Positions 1 to 7,807 of a DNA stretch of 14,080 bases are shown here, piece after piece; position 1 is the first letter of the stretch; every line of letters starts with the position of its first letter. The stretch spans positions 1 to 14,080 of the forward strand of contig JAEUMA010000552.1 in assembly GCA_016793565.1 (NCBI GenBank). The letters run 5' to 3'. The DNA is from Rhizobiaceae bacterium. Lineage in GTDB: Bacteria; Pseudomonadota; Alphaproteobacteria; Rhizobiales; Rhizobiaceae. The notes beneath the pieces were generated by a model. That model saw nothing but the letters and a program-made list of their open reading frames with translations. It was not told where the DNA came from and did no database searches. A program made the translations under genes and the position numbers.

Positions 1-910
1 CCCAGTCATCCACCGCTTCATCGGCGGCGTCGGTTGGCAGTTGCTTGAGCCGCAGCGTGCGCCGCAAGGCCGTCATCGACAGATACTCGCCGAGGCAGCC
101 CCGATTACCGCAATAGCATTGCGGCCCGGCCGGATCGACGATGACATGGCCGAACTCGCCGGCATTGCCGCGAAAGCCGCGATAGGGCTGCCCGCGCACG
201 ACGATGCCGCCGCCGACGCCTTCCCCGACGAAGACGTAGAAGAAATCGCTGGCGTCGCGCGCCTCGCCATAGAGATGCTCACCGAGCGCCGCCGCGGTGG
301 CGTCGTTTTCTAGGAAGACGTCCACGCCGGTTTTCGCCGCGAGTTCCTCGGTGATGCTACGGCTCTGCAGCGCCGGCACGCCGCCCGGTGTCGGAATGCC
401 CGGCCAGCTGATATCGAACGGGCCGGGTGTTACCAGACCTAGTCCCAGGCACCGATCAGCGCCGTGTCTTGCCGCGACTCCCGCGTGAATCTCCGAGACG
501 AAGGCCAGCCAGTCGGCGGCCGCTTGCGGCATCTGCGAACCTTCCAGCGTCTCCAGCACCTCGCCGCCGAGGTTGGCGGCGACAGCGAGGAAGTGTCGCG
601 AGTCCACGCGGATCCCGAGCGCGTAGCCGCCCTCGCTGGCGATTTCGATCGCGATTGGCGGCTGCCCTCGAGCCGACTTGCGACGCCCGGCTTCGCGCAC
701 GAGCCCCGCCGCGATGAGGTCGTCGACGATGTTCGCTACGGCCTGTGGCGTCAACCCGGTCGCACGCGCTAGCTCGGCGCGCGAGAGGCCGCCGGCGAGC
801 CGCAGCGCGTGCAGGATCACACGGCGGTTGTGCCGGCGCAGGTGTCCCTGCGTGTTCGCGGCCAGCTGGCCCGCTTCGAGAGTCGGACGATCTTCCATGA
901 TCGATCGCAT
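1..910 (-). CDS. ROK-family transcriptional repressor (3' end beyond left edge)
   Basis: The reading frame stays open from an ATG at 910 (alternative in-frame ATG at 898) down to base 2, so about 303 residues are present and the C-terminus lies outside the window. Residues about 25-75 form a winged helix-turn-helix (SRAELARATGLTPQAVANIV), followed by GRRKSARGQPP, the usual link into the ROK domain. The ROK part shows the sugar-kinase-like ENDATAAALGE (about 201-211), the phosphate-type loop GEGVGGGIVV (about 229-238), and GNAGEFGH followed by CYCGNRGCLGE (about 264-274), which is the CxCGxxGC zinc signature of the family. ROK regulators usually repress sugar-uptake genes and are released by a sugar or sugar phosphate. 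This one is divergent from importer 1, which is its likely target. Neither candidate start has a clear Shine-Dalgarno, so the exact start is open. Confidence 0.93.
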   Translation of the reverse strand, partial: MRSIMEDRPTLEAGQLAANTQGHLRRHNRRVILHALRLAGGLSRAELARATGLTPQAVANIVDDLIAAGLVREAGRRKSARGQPPIAIEIASEGGYALGIRVDSRHFLAVAANLGGEVLETLEGSQMPQAAADWLAFVSEIHAGVAARHGADRCLGLGLVTPGPFDISWPGIPTPGGVPALQSRSITEELAAKTGVDVFLENDATAAALGEHLYGEARDASDFFYVFVGEGVGGGIVVRGQPYRGFRGNAGEFGHVIVDPAGPQCYCGNRGCLGEYLSMTALRRTLRLKQLPTDAADEAVDDW

Positions 911-918
911 ATCCGATT

Positions 919-947
919 AAAATAAAACAATGAACTTGATTTATGTT
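919..947. promoter_or_regulatory. A+T-rich inverted repeat, candidate ROK operator and divergent promoter region
   Basis: Arms ATAAAACAA (922-930) and TTGATTTAT (936-944) are inverted repeats matching at 8 of 9 positions around a 5-base spacer. Adding three flanking bases on each side gives 10 of 12 pairs over 29 bases. The element lies in the roughly 45-base A+T-rich gap between the ROK gene (start 910) and the importer 1 ATPase (start 969 or 993), where both divergent promoters must lie. ROK regulators commonly bind A+T-rich dyads that overlap their own promoter. That this is the ROK site is inference from position and symmetry; no -35/-10 pair is clear enough to mark. Confidence 0.55.
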
Positions 948-968
948 GATGCTTCGGCTTGACTGCGT

Positions 969-1751
969 GTGTCGGAGTGGAGGGAGACGGATTTGGCGGC
1001 GGCTGCGCTCGTCGAACTGGTGGGCATAACCAGGCACTTTGCCGGTGTGCACGCCCTGAAAGGCGTCGATCTCGCCGTGGGTGCAGGGGAGGTGGTGGCG
1101 CTGGTCGGCCACAACGGCGCCGGCAAGTCGGTGCTGGTGCAAATTCTTTCGGGTGTGTTCGCTCCCACCGGCGGCGAGATCCGCGTTGCGGGAAGGCCGG
1201 TCACGTTCGCCTCGCCTGCCGACGCCCGCCGCTACGGTATCGAGACGATTTACCAGACGCTCGCTCTCGCCGACAACCTCGACGCACCCGCCAACTTTTT
1301 CCTGGGGCGAGAGCTGCGCCGCGCGTTCGGATTTCTCGACAAGAAGCGCATGAGCAGCGAGGCAGCCAGGGCGCTGTCCGACCTCAATCCCAATTTCATC
1401 GATATCGAGCGGCCGGTGCGGCAGATGTCCGGCGGACAGCGGCAGGCGATCGCCATCGCCCGAGCCATCCACTTCGACGTCAAGCTTCTGGTGATGGACG
1501 AGCCGACGGCCGCGCTGGGGCCGCACGAGACCGCGCAGGTCGGAGAATTGATCGCGCGCCTGCGCAGCCAGGGCATCGGCATCCTGCTGATCAGCCACGA
1601 CGTACGCGACGTCATGCGACTTGCCGACCGCATCGTCGTTCTGAAGAACGGCGAAGTGGTGGGCGAGGTGCGTCCGGCCGACAGCAGCGAGGACGAGGTC
1701 GTGGACCTGATCATCCGCGGCCGCCGCCTGCCTTCCGGCAGCGCCGCATGA
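969..1751 (+). CDS. Importer 1: sugar ABC transporter ATP-binding protein (CUT2, single domain)
   Basis: This is the cytoplasmic ATPase that powers importer 1. Counting from the GTG at 969 it has Walker A GHNGAGKS (47-54), a Q-loop glutamine in IYQTLAL (about 96), the signature MSGGQRQ (153-159), Walker B LLVMDEPT (173-180) and the switch histidine in LISHD (210). At 260 residues it holds one nucleotide-binding domain, like FrcA, and not the tandem of about 500 residues seen in RbsA or MglA. The D-loop position reads AALG in place of SALD, as in FrcA-type proteins. An in-frame TTG at 993 has GGAGGGAGA (979-987) at ideal spacing, so the true start may be 993; the GTG at 969 lacks such a site. 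The stop overlaps the next start (ATGA at 1748-1751), showing translational coupling. It is first in a plus-strand operon probably controlled by the ROK repressor. Confidence 0.93.
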   Translation: MSEWRETDLAAAALVELVGITRHFAGVHALKGVDLAVGAGEVVALVGHNGAGKSVLVQILSGVFAPTGGEIRVAGRPVTFASPADARRYGIETIYQTLALADNLDAPANFFLGRELRRAFGFLDKKRMSSEAARALSDLNPNFIDIERPVRQMSGGQRQAIAIARAIHFDVKLLVMDEPTAALGPHETAQVGELIARLRSQGIGILLISHDVRDVMRLADRIVVLKNGEVVGEVRPADSSEDEVVDLIIRGRRLPSGSAA

Positions 1752-2710
1752 GCACGCGGCCGGGCACACGAAGCATTGCCGATTTCGTCTCGCCGATCTG
1801 GATCGTGCTGGTCGTCGCGATCGTCGCGGCGGCGCTGATCTCCGACCGCTTCCTGAGCCCCAACAACGTACTGGCCGTGCTGCAGCAGGGCGTCATCACC
1901 GGCATCGTCGCGCTCGGCATGACGGTCGTCCTCATAGGCGGCCAGTTCGACCTGTCGACCGGCGCCATCGTCATGATGGCCGCCGTCATGGCGCTGCTGA
2001 TCGGTCCTTCCCACCCGGCCGGCGTGGCGGCGGCGATCGTGCTTCCGGTGCTGGCCGGCGCCACGGTCGGAACGGTCAACGGCCTGGCGGTCTACAAGGC
2101 GGGCGCCAACTCGATCGTCGCGACCATCGGCATGCAGTTCTTCCTCGTGGGCGCGGTGCTGGCCGCCGTGTCGGGCCAGCATGTTCGCGCGGACGATATC
2201 GCTGCGAGCTTCTCGGCGCTGGCCGGCGCCAGGCCGCTCGGCATTCCGCTTCCCGTCGTCATCTTCGCCGCGCTCGTCGCCGCACTTTCGGTCGTCATGG
2301 GCAAGACCGTGTTCGGCCGCCATGTCTACGCGATCGGCGGGGACGTGGAAGCCTCGCGGCGCGCGGGAATTGCAGTCGTGCGCACCGGCACCGCCACCTT
2401 CGCGCTGTCCGGGGCGCTGGCGGCATTCTCGGGCGTGCTGATTGCCTCGCTGGTCGGCCACGTCGATCCCACGGCGATCGGCCGCTATGAATTTCCGGCC
2501 CTCACGGCCGTGGTGCTCGGCGGCACCAGCCTGACCGGCGGCGTCGGGCGGCCGGCGGACACGGCAGCCGCGATCCTCGTCATCGCCGTCATCACCAATG
2601 TGATGACCATCCTCGACTACCAGTATCCGGTGCAACTCTTGGTGCAGGGCATCGTGCTGGCCGGCGCGGTCGCCTATTATTCCTGGCGGCGCGCGGAGTT
2701 CGCGCGATGA
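1748..2710 (+). CDS. Importer 1: first RbsC-type permease subunit
   Basis: This is an inner-membrane permease of the RbsC/LivH superfamily, 320 residues and almost entirely hydrophobic. The family motif appears as GMTVVLIGGQFDLSTG (about 57-72). The cytoplasmic loop GRHVYAIGGDVEASRRAGI (about 190-208), which contacts the ATPase, and VVLGGTSLTGGVG (about 255-267) are both intact. After the last motif the usual G(S/T)xxGT turn reads GRPADT, a small departure. The start has no Shine-Dalgarno and overlaps the ATPase stop (ATGA), and its own stop overlaps the next permease in the same way. It probably pairs with the following permease as a heterodimer, because only one ATPase gene accompanies two permeases. 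The substrate is unknown. Confidence 0.93.
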   Translation: MSTRPGTRSIADFVSPIWIVLVVAIVAAALISDRFLSPNNVLAVLQQGVITGIVALGMTVVLIGGQFDLSTGAIVMMAAVMALLIGPSHPAGVAAAIVLPVLAGATVGTVNGLAVYKAGANSIVATIGMQFFLVGAVLAAVSGQHVRADDIAASFSALAGARPLGIPLPVVIFAALVAALSVVMGKTVFGRHVYAIGGDVEASRRAGIAVVRTGTATFALSGALAAFSGVLIASLVGHVDPTAIGRYEFPALTAVVLGGTSLTGGVGRPADTAAAILVIAVITNVMTILDYQYPVQLLVQGIVLAGAVAYYSWRRAEFAR

Positions 2711-3639
2711 ACGCCGGCCTGTTCCGCGACACGCTGATCCGTCTTTCCCTGCGCACGCCGTTGTTGCCGCTACTGGTCGCGGCAAGCTTCGTCGACGGTT
2801 TCTGGTCGACCGGAAACCTGCGCACGCTGGCCGAATCCGTGTCGGTCGACGGCATTATCGTGATCGGCATGACCGTCGTGATGATCGCCGGCGGGTTCGA
2901 TCTCGCGGTCGGCTCGGTGCTGGCGATGGGCGGCGTGGTCGCCGTGCTTCTGCTTCCCCACGGCCTGGTCGCCTCGGCGCTCGGCGCCGCCGCCGCCGGG
3001 GCCGCAGCCGGCCTTCTGTCAGGCACGCTGGTGACGCGCCTGCGCATCAATCCGTTCATCGCCACGCTGGCGGTGATGGTGATGGTGCGCGGCGGCATTC
3101 TCGCCTACACCGACACGCGCCCGGTCGTTGGGCTCGAGGATGCCTTCCTTGCCCTCGGCGGCGGACGCCCGCTGCCTTACGCATTCCTGATCATGCTGGC
3201 GATCGCGGTGGCCGCGCACGTCCTGCTGTCGGAGCGACCATGGGGCCGGCATGTCTATGCCGTCGGCGCGGACGAGCGTGCCGCCGCCATGGCCGGCCTG
3301 CGCGTCACCCGCATCAAGATGCAGTGCTATGCGCTGTCCGGCGTGCTGGCGGCGCTGGCGGGCATGCTGCTAGCCGCCCGGCTGGGCACCGGGTCGCCGA
3401 TCATCGGCGAGGCGACACCGCTGACGGCGGCGGCGGCAGCGCTCATCGGCGGCGCCAGCCTGCGTGGCGGCGAAGGTTCCATTCCCGGAGCGGTCGCCGG
3501 CCTGCTCTTCGTGGGCTGCCTGGTCAACGTGATGAATCTTCTCGGTGTGCCGTCTTACTACCAGCGGATGGTCATCGGCGCGATGCTGTTCGCGCTGGTG
3601 GTCACGGACGGCGTGCTTCTGCGCTTGCGGCGGCGCTGA
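2707..3639 (+). CDS. Importer 1: second RbsC-type permease subunit
   Basis: This 310-residue multi-spanning membrane protein belongs to the same family as the preceding permease but is clearly diverged from it, so the pair is not a recent duplication. The signature motif GMTVVMIAGGFDLAVGS lies at about 54-70, the coupling loop GRHVYAVGADERAAAMAGL at about 180-198, and LIGGASLRGGEGSIPGA at about 247-262. Translation is coupled to the first permease through the ATGA at 2707-2710. Two permease genes with one ATPase gene predict a heterodimeric pore, in contrast to importer 2, which has a single permease gene. The product should act in the inner membrane together with the binding protein encoded 59 bases downstream. 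Confidence 0.93.
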   Translation: MNAGLFRDTLIRLSLRTPLLPLLVAASFVDGFWSTGNLRTLAESVSVDGIIVIGMTVVMIAGGFDLAVGSVLAMGGVVAVLLLPHGLVASALGAAAAGAAAGLLSGTLVTRLRINPFIATLAVMVMVRGGILAYTDTRPVVGLEDAFLALGGGRPLPYAFLIMLAIAVAAHVLLSERPWGRHVYAVGADERAAAMAGLRVTRIKMQCYALSGVLAALAGMLLAARLGTGSPIIGEATPLTAAAAALIGGASLRGGEGSIPGAVAGLLFVGCLVNVMNLLGVPSYYQRMVIGAMLFALVVTDGVLLRLRRR

Positions 3640-3657
3640 GAGCGTTTTCGCCGCCGC

Positions 3658-3673
3658 GGCCGGCGTTCCGGCC
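3658..3673 (+). other. Hairpin between permease 2 and binding-protein genes
   Basis: A perfect 6-bp stem GGCCGG/CCGGCC closes a CGTT loop in the 59-base gap. No T-run follows, so it is not a typical terminator. Between transporter cistrons such stems often set relative mRNA stability. Its effect here is inference, and the gap is G+C-rich enough that a stem of this size could be fortuitous. Confidence 0.4.
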
Positions 3674-3698
3674 AGGCATTTAACAAGGAGACGAACCC

Positions 3699-4646
3699 AT
3701 GACATTCCTGATGAAGCTTCTTCGCAATGCGGTGGCGCTGCCGGCACTTCTGGCGATGCCGCTCGCCGCATCGGCCGACACGATCGTGATCGGCCATTCG
3801 CAGCCCAATCTCGGCTGGCCCTATATCGCCGCCGTCACCAATGCCCTGGAAGCCGCAGCGAAAGGCGTCGATGGCGTCGAAGTCGTCACGCTGAGCGCTG
3901 ACGGCGACATCGCCAAGCAGAGCAGCGACATCGGTTCGTTGGTCAACCGCAAGGTCAACGTCCTGCTCGTCACTTCGCTCGACGGAAACGCGGTGGTGCC
4001 GGCACTCAAGCAGGCGCATGACGCCGGCATCCCCATTCTGGCCGTTTCCAACGAGCCGTCCGAGGCCGGACAGGCGCTGCTCGCAGGCTATTCCGGCCCC
4101 GACGACTATGTGCAGGGCAAGATCGCGGCGGAACTCCTCAACGACGCGCTGGGCGGCAAGGGCGGCATCGCCATCATCGAGGGTTCGCCCGGCCAGAGCA
4201 CGACGCTGCTGCGCACCCAGGGCCTCAAGGATCGGCTGGCCGAGCTGAACTCCGGCATCACCATCCTCGGCAGTCAGACAGCCGACTGGAATCCGGTGAA
4301 GGCGAAAGACGTGGCGCAGGCATTCCTCACCGCCTATGGCGCCGACCTGGTCGGCGTGTTCGCGCAGGACGACAATTCGGGCGCTGCGGCGGCTGAGGTG
4401 TTCAAGGCGGCCGGCCGTCCGGAGATCAAGGTCGTCGGCACCGGCGGTACCATCAACGGGCTGAAGGCCATCAAGGACGGCCTGATGTACGGCACCATGG
4501 ACCAGTCGCCGACGACCGATGCCGAGCAGGCGCTGAGGTTCGCGATCGCGCTGGCCAAGGGCGAGGCTCTGCCGGAAAAGCGCAACATCATCCCGATGCC
4601 GAAGATCACTGCCGAGAACGTCGGCGACTTCAAGGGCGAGTGGTAA
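3699..4646 (+). CDS. Importer 1: periplasmic sugar-binding protein (Peripla_BP_4 type)
   Basis: This 315-residue secreted binding protein captures the substrate in the periplasm for importer 1. A Sec signal peptide spans residues 1-26 (KLLR, a hydrophobic core, then ASA before DTIVIG). The mature part has the two-lobed RbsB/type I fold: IVIGHSQPNLGWPYIAAV opens the first lobe, KVNVLLVTSLDG (about 86-97) and GIPILAVSNEP mark its strands, and GVFAQDDNSGAAAAEVFKAAG and VVGTGGTINGLKAI belong to the second lobe. The start is fixed by AAGGAG at 3685-3690, eight bases upstream. It follows its permeases, whereas binding-protein genes more often lead such operons. A hairpin lies on each side, consistent with separate control of its abundance. 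The ligand is not deducible; a pentose, hexose or cyclitol is typical of the family. Confidence 0.93.
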   Translation: MTFLMKLLRNAVALPALLAMPLAASADTIVIGHSQPNLGWPYIAAVTNALEAAAKGVDGVEVVTLSADGDIAKQSSDIGSLVNRKVNVLLVTSLDGNAVVPALKQAHDAGIPILAVSNEPSEAGQALLAGYSGPDDYVQGKIAAELLNDALGGKGGIAIIEGSPGQSTTLLRTQGLKDRLAELNSGITILGSQTADWNPVKAKDVAQAFLTAYGADLVGVFAQDDNSGAAAAEVFKAAGRPEIKVVGTGGTINGLKAIKDGLMYGTMDQSPTTDAEQALRFAIALAKGEALPEKRNIIPMPKITAENVGDFKGEW

Positions 4647-4662
4647 CAGCCTGCCCGCAAAA

Positions 4663-4687
4663 CGGCGCCGGGGCGAACCCGGCGTCG
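4663..4687 (+). other. Strong hairpin after the binding-protein gene
   Basis: A 10-bp stem with one G:U pair (4663-4672 with 4678-4687; inner arms CGCCGGG/CCCGGCG) closes a GCGAA loop, 17 bases after the binding-protein stop. Only CTT follows, so it looks more like a 3' mRNA stabiliser or partial attenuator than an intrinsic terminator. This would favour the binding-protein message over the downstream gene at 4717; that effect is inferred. Confidence 0.55.
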
Positions 4688-4716
4688 CTTGATCAGTCCA
4701 GGGAGCCCGCCTATCC

Positions 4717-5853
4717 ATGCTCGATCCGCGCGTCGGAATGAAGATCTACGACAATGTCTGGTACCTGCGGCACCGGCTCGAGCCGGAGCAGGCTGCCGAC
4801 ATACTGGCGTCGATGGGCGTCACCTACGTTTTGGCGCAGAGCCGACTGCTGCCCATGCAGGACACGGCCATCGAAAGCGCGCCGACGCCCGAGGAGCGCG
4901 CTCGCTTCGAGACGCTGGACGACCGCAGGTTCCGCGATGCGCTCGCAGAGAGGGGCATCGCCTATTTCGCTTCGCTCAATATCGGCTTCGACCCGAAATT
5001 CATCGCCGGGCACGCCGATCTCCTGCCGCTCGACCAGTTCGGCCGCCGCGAGGAAAAGACCGACTGGTACATCGCGCTGCCTCCGGACCGGCGCGAGAAC
5101 ATCGCCCACAAAACCGCGCTGCTCGAAAAGGCCGTAGCCGCGCTGGAGCCGGACGGCGTGCATCTCGGATTCATCCGTTGGCCGGGCTTCTGGGAGATCT
5201 GGCTGCCCGACGTCATTCGCGCCGAGATGCCCGACTACGCCTACGACCGGCCGACGCTGGAGCGCTTCCGCGCCGATACCGGCATCGACGTGACCGGCAA
5301 GGATGCGGTCGCAGCGGCCAGGGCTCTGTCGTCGGAACACAGGGCGGCGTGGCGCGACTGGAAATGCGACATGACGGTGCGCGCGGTCGGCGCGATCCGC
5401 GCGGCGATCACCGCCATCAAGCCGGATGTGAAGATCGCCATCAACACGCTGCCGTTCTTCCTCTCCGACTTCGACAATGCCGTGGAAGAGGTGTTCGGCC
5501 AGAGCCCGGCCAGGCTCGCTGCCGTTTCGGACGTCTTCGAGGTGATGGCCTATCACCAGATTCTCTCGCGCGACGCCGCCTGGCCTGGCCGCATCGCCAA
5601 CGACATCCGCCGGCGCAGCGGCCGCACCACGGTCTGCACGGTGCAGGGCGGGGCGCTCTATCTCGAAGGCATGCACGCAGGGCGCGGACGCGCCGAGCGT
5701 ATCGACACCGACGAGTTCGTTCGCGCTGTCGACGGTGTCGAGGCAAGCGAGGCCGAGGGCATCTGCGTCTTCACCTTCACAGACTTTCTCGACATGCGTG
5801 ACAGCGCGGACGGACGCCGGCGTATCGACAGGTTACGGTCGTTCCGGCGGTAG
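4717..5853 (+). CDS. Unrecognised protein, possible TIM-barrel glycoside-hydrolase relative
   Basis: The product has 378 residues, no signal peptide and no membrane segment, so it should be cytosolic. I do not recognise the family with certainty. Alternating strand and helix blocks suggest a (beta/alpha)8 barrel: VTYVLAQSR (35-43), IAYFASLNIGFDP (81-93), GVHLGFIRWPGFWEIWLP (147-164), VKIAINTLPFF (238-248), VFEVMAYHQIL (273-283) and GICVFTFTDFLD (348-359). The segments rich in W, E and Y at strand ends resemble those of uncharacterised glycosidase-like proteins, but catalytic acids cannot be assigned. AGGGAG at 4700-4705 precedes the ATG by 11 bases, a loose fit; a later in-frame ATG at 4738 is possible. 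As last gene of the importer 1 operon it probably acts on the imported compound. A sugar isomerase/epimerase-type barrel is an alternative. Confidence 0.8.
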   Translation: MLDPRVGMKIYDNVWYLRHRLEPEQAADILASMGVTYVLAQSRLLPMQDTAIESAPTPEERARFETLDDRRFRDALAERGIAYFASLNIGFDPKFIAGHADLLPLDQFGRREEKTDWYIALPPDRRENIAHKTALLEKAVAALEPDGVHLGFIRWPGFWEIWLPDVIRAEMPDYAYDRPTLERFRADTGIDVTGKDAVAAARALSSEHRAAWRDWKCDMTVRAVGAIRAAITAIKPDVKIAINTLPFFLSDFDNAVEEVFGQSPARLAAVSDVFEVMAYHQILSRDAAWPGRIANDIRRRSGRTTVCTVQGGALYLEGMHAGRGRAERIDTDEFVRAVDGVEASEAEGICVFTFTDFLDMRDSADGRRRIDRLRSFRR

Positions 5854-5870
5854 CCAAACAGTTTGCCGCC
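5846..5870. terminator. Weak candidate bidirectional terminator between convergent operons
   Basis: GGCGG (5846-5850) pairs with CCGCC (5866-5870), and CAAA/TTTG (5855-5858 and 5862-5865) can pair inside, leaving a 4-base bulge. The element sits across the stop of the 4717 gene and in the 18-base gap before the stop of the dehydrogenase on the other strand. Neither strand has a downstream T-run, so any termination may be Rho-dependent. Confidence 0.25.
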
Positions 5871-5871
5871 C

Positions 5872-6978
5872 TCAAGGGGCAGTACGTTGGCCAAGAAAAT
5901 GCTGGGTCAGCCCTATGATTAGCGCCATGTCGCGGGCGGCATGCTCCGGCGTGTTGACGACAGCCGCACCCTCGGTGACAGCGGCGTGGAAGCCGCGCAG
6001 TTCCTCCACGAAGGCCTCGCCGTAGCCTGGACGCAGGGTGGTCGACGCCAGCGTATGGCCGTCGGATCGCGCGATCGAAAGGCGCGTCGGGTGGTGGTTC
6101 AGGTAGGGCGACGGGAACTCCAGTTCGAGGCTGGCGTCGTCGAAGAACAGCGTGATGCGCTCCTTGTAGTCGGCGAGGCGCGGTACGGCGAGATGCGTCA
6201 TATTCCAGCCGGTCTGCCCGCCCATCAGCCGCACCATGGCCTGACCGCCTTCGCCATTGGCGAAGATCTCGGCGCCGACGATTTCGCCGTCCGGAACGCC
6301 GAGCACTTCGAGGATGCCGTGCACGGCATTGATGTCGTGGACGAGCGAGGAACTGTAGGCTCCGGTGAAGCCGCGAAAGGCGAGTTCCGTCGGCTCCTCG
6401 CCGAGCGCGGCCGAGACCTGTGCGCGCTGCCTCTCGCCGGCGGCGTCGATCAGCGACCGGGGGATGTCCGCGCCGCGCCTGGTCGGGCGGTGCGCGATGA
6501 AAGGCCATGCGTCCGGGTCGTTCACCTCGACGGAAATGTAGCGCAGCGTGGCGGCGGTTCCGGGCAGGCTTTCGAGAGCCAGCCGGTAGGCTGGATCGAA
6601 GCGCTTCATGTAGCCTACCTGAACGACCTTGCCGGCGACGTCGCGGGCTGCGACGATGTCCGCGATCTCGGCCGGCGAGTAGCAGAGGGGCTTCTCGCAG
6701 AAGACGTGCAGGCCGACGCCGAGGGCAGCCAGAACCTGGCCGTGATGCAGGGCGTCGGGCGAGCAGATCACCACCGCGTCGAGGCGTTCCGCCAGCAATT
6801 GCTCAGGCGTCTCGAAGCCTGAAACGCCATAGGTGGCGGTGATGAAGTCGCGGGAAATCCGCGACGGGTCCGCCACGCCGGCTAGTTCGAAGAGGTTGCC
6901 GAGCGCCAGCAGGTTGGGAATGTGCTCGACCTGTGCGATCGTACCCGCCCCGATCACTCCGATCCGAAGCCTGCTCAT
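5872..6978 (-). CDS. Gfo/Idh/MocA-family NAD(P)-dependent oxidoreductase
   Basis: This 368-residue cytosolic dehydrogenase should oxidise or reduce a sugar or cyclitol hydroxyl using NAD(P). The N-terminal Rossmann motif is GVIGAGTIAQVEHIPNL (7-23), with VADPSR after the second strand. The family hallmark CEKPL is at 94-98 and GYMKRFDPAYRLA at 122-134 supplies the usual Lys/Arg. SSLVHDINAVHGILEVLG (about 209-227) is the His/Asp segment expected at the active site. Length is normal for the family. GGAGA (6986-6990) lies 8 bases upstream of the ATG, and only 13 bases separate it from the ATPase stop, so it is the last gene of the importer 2 operon. This ties it to metabolism of the imported compound. 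The family covers inositol, glucose-fructose and rhizopine dehydrogenases, so substrate cannot be assigned. Confidence 0.93.
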   Translation of the reverse strand: MSRLRIGVIGAGTIAQVEHIPNLLALGNLFELAGVADPSRISRDFITATYGVSGFETPEQLLAERLDAVVICSPDALHHGQVLAALGVGLHVFCEKPLCYSPAEIADIVAARDVAGKVVQVGYMKRFDPAYRLALESLPGTAATLRYISVEVNDPDAWPFIAHRPTRRGADIPRSLIDAAGERQRAQVSAALGEEPTELAFRGFTGAYSSSLVHDINAVHGILEVLGVPDGEIVGAEIFANGEGGQAMVRLMGGQTGWNMTHLAVPRLADYKERITLFFDDASLELEFPSPYLNHHPTRLSIARSDGHTLASTTLRPGYGEAFVEELRGFHAAVTEGAAVVNTPEHAARDMALIIGLTQHFLGQRTAP

Positions 6979-6991
6979 CGTGCTGTCTCCG

Positions 6992-7803
<812 letters not shown>

Positions 7804-7807
<4 letters not shown>

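Noticed and set aside
456..1769. Long open frame of 437 codons on the minus strand
   Set aside because: It overlaps the ROK and ATPase genes out of frame; its Arg- and His-rich, low-complexity product is typical of antisense frames in high-G+C DNA.
1250..2785. 511-codon minus-strand frame opposite the ATPase and permease genes
   Set aside because: Shadow of strongly supported permease genes; Asp/Arg/His-rich with no recognisable domain.
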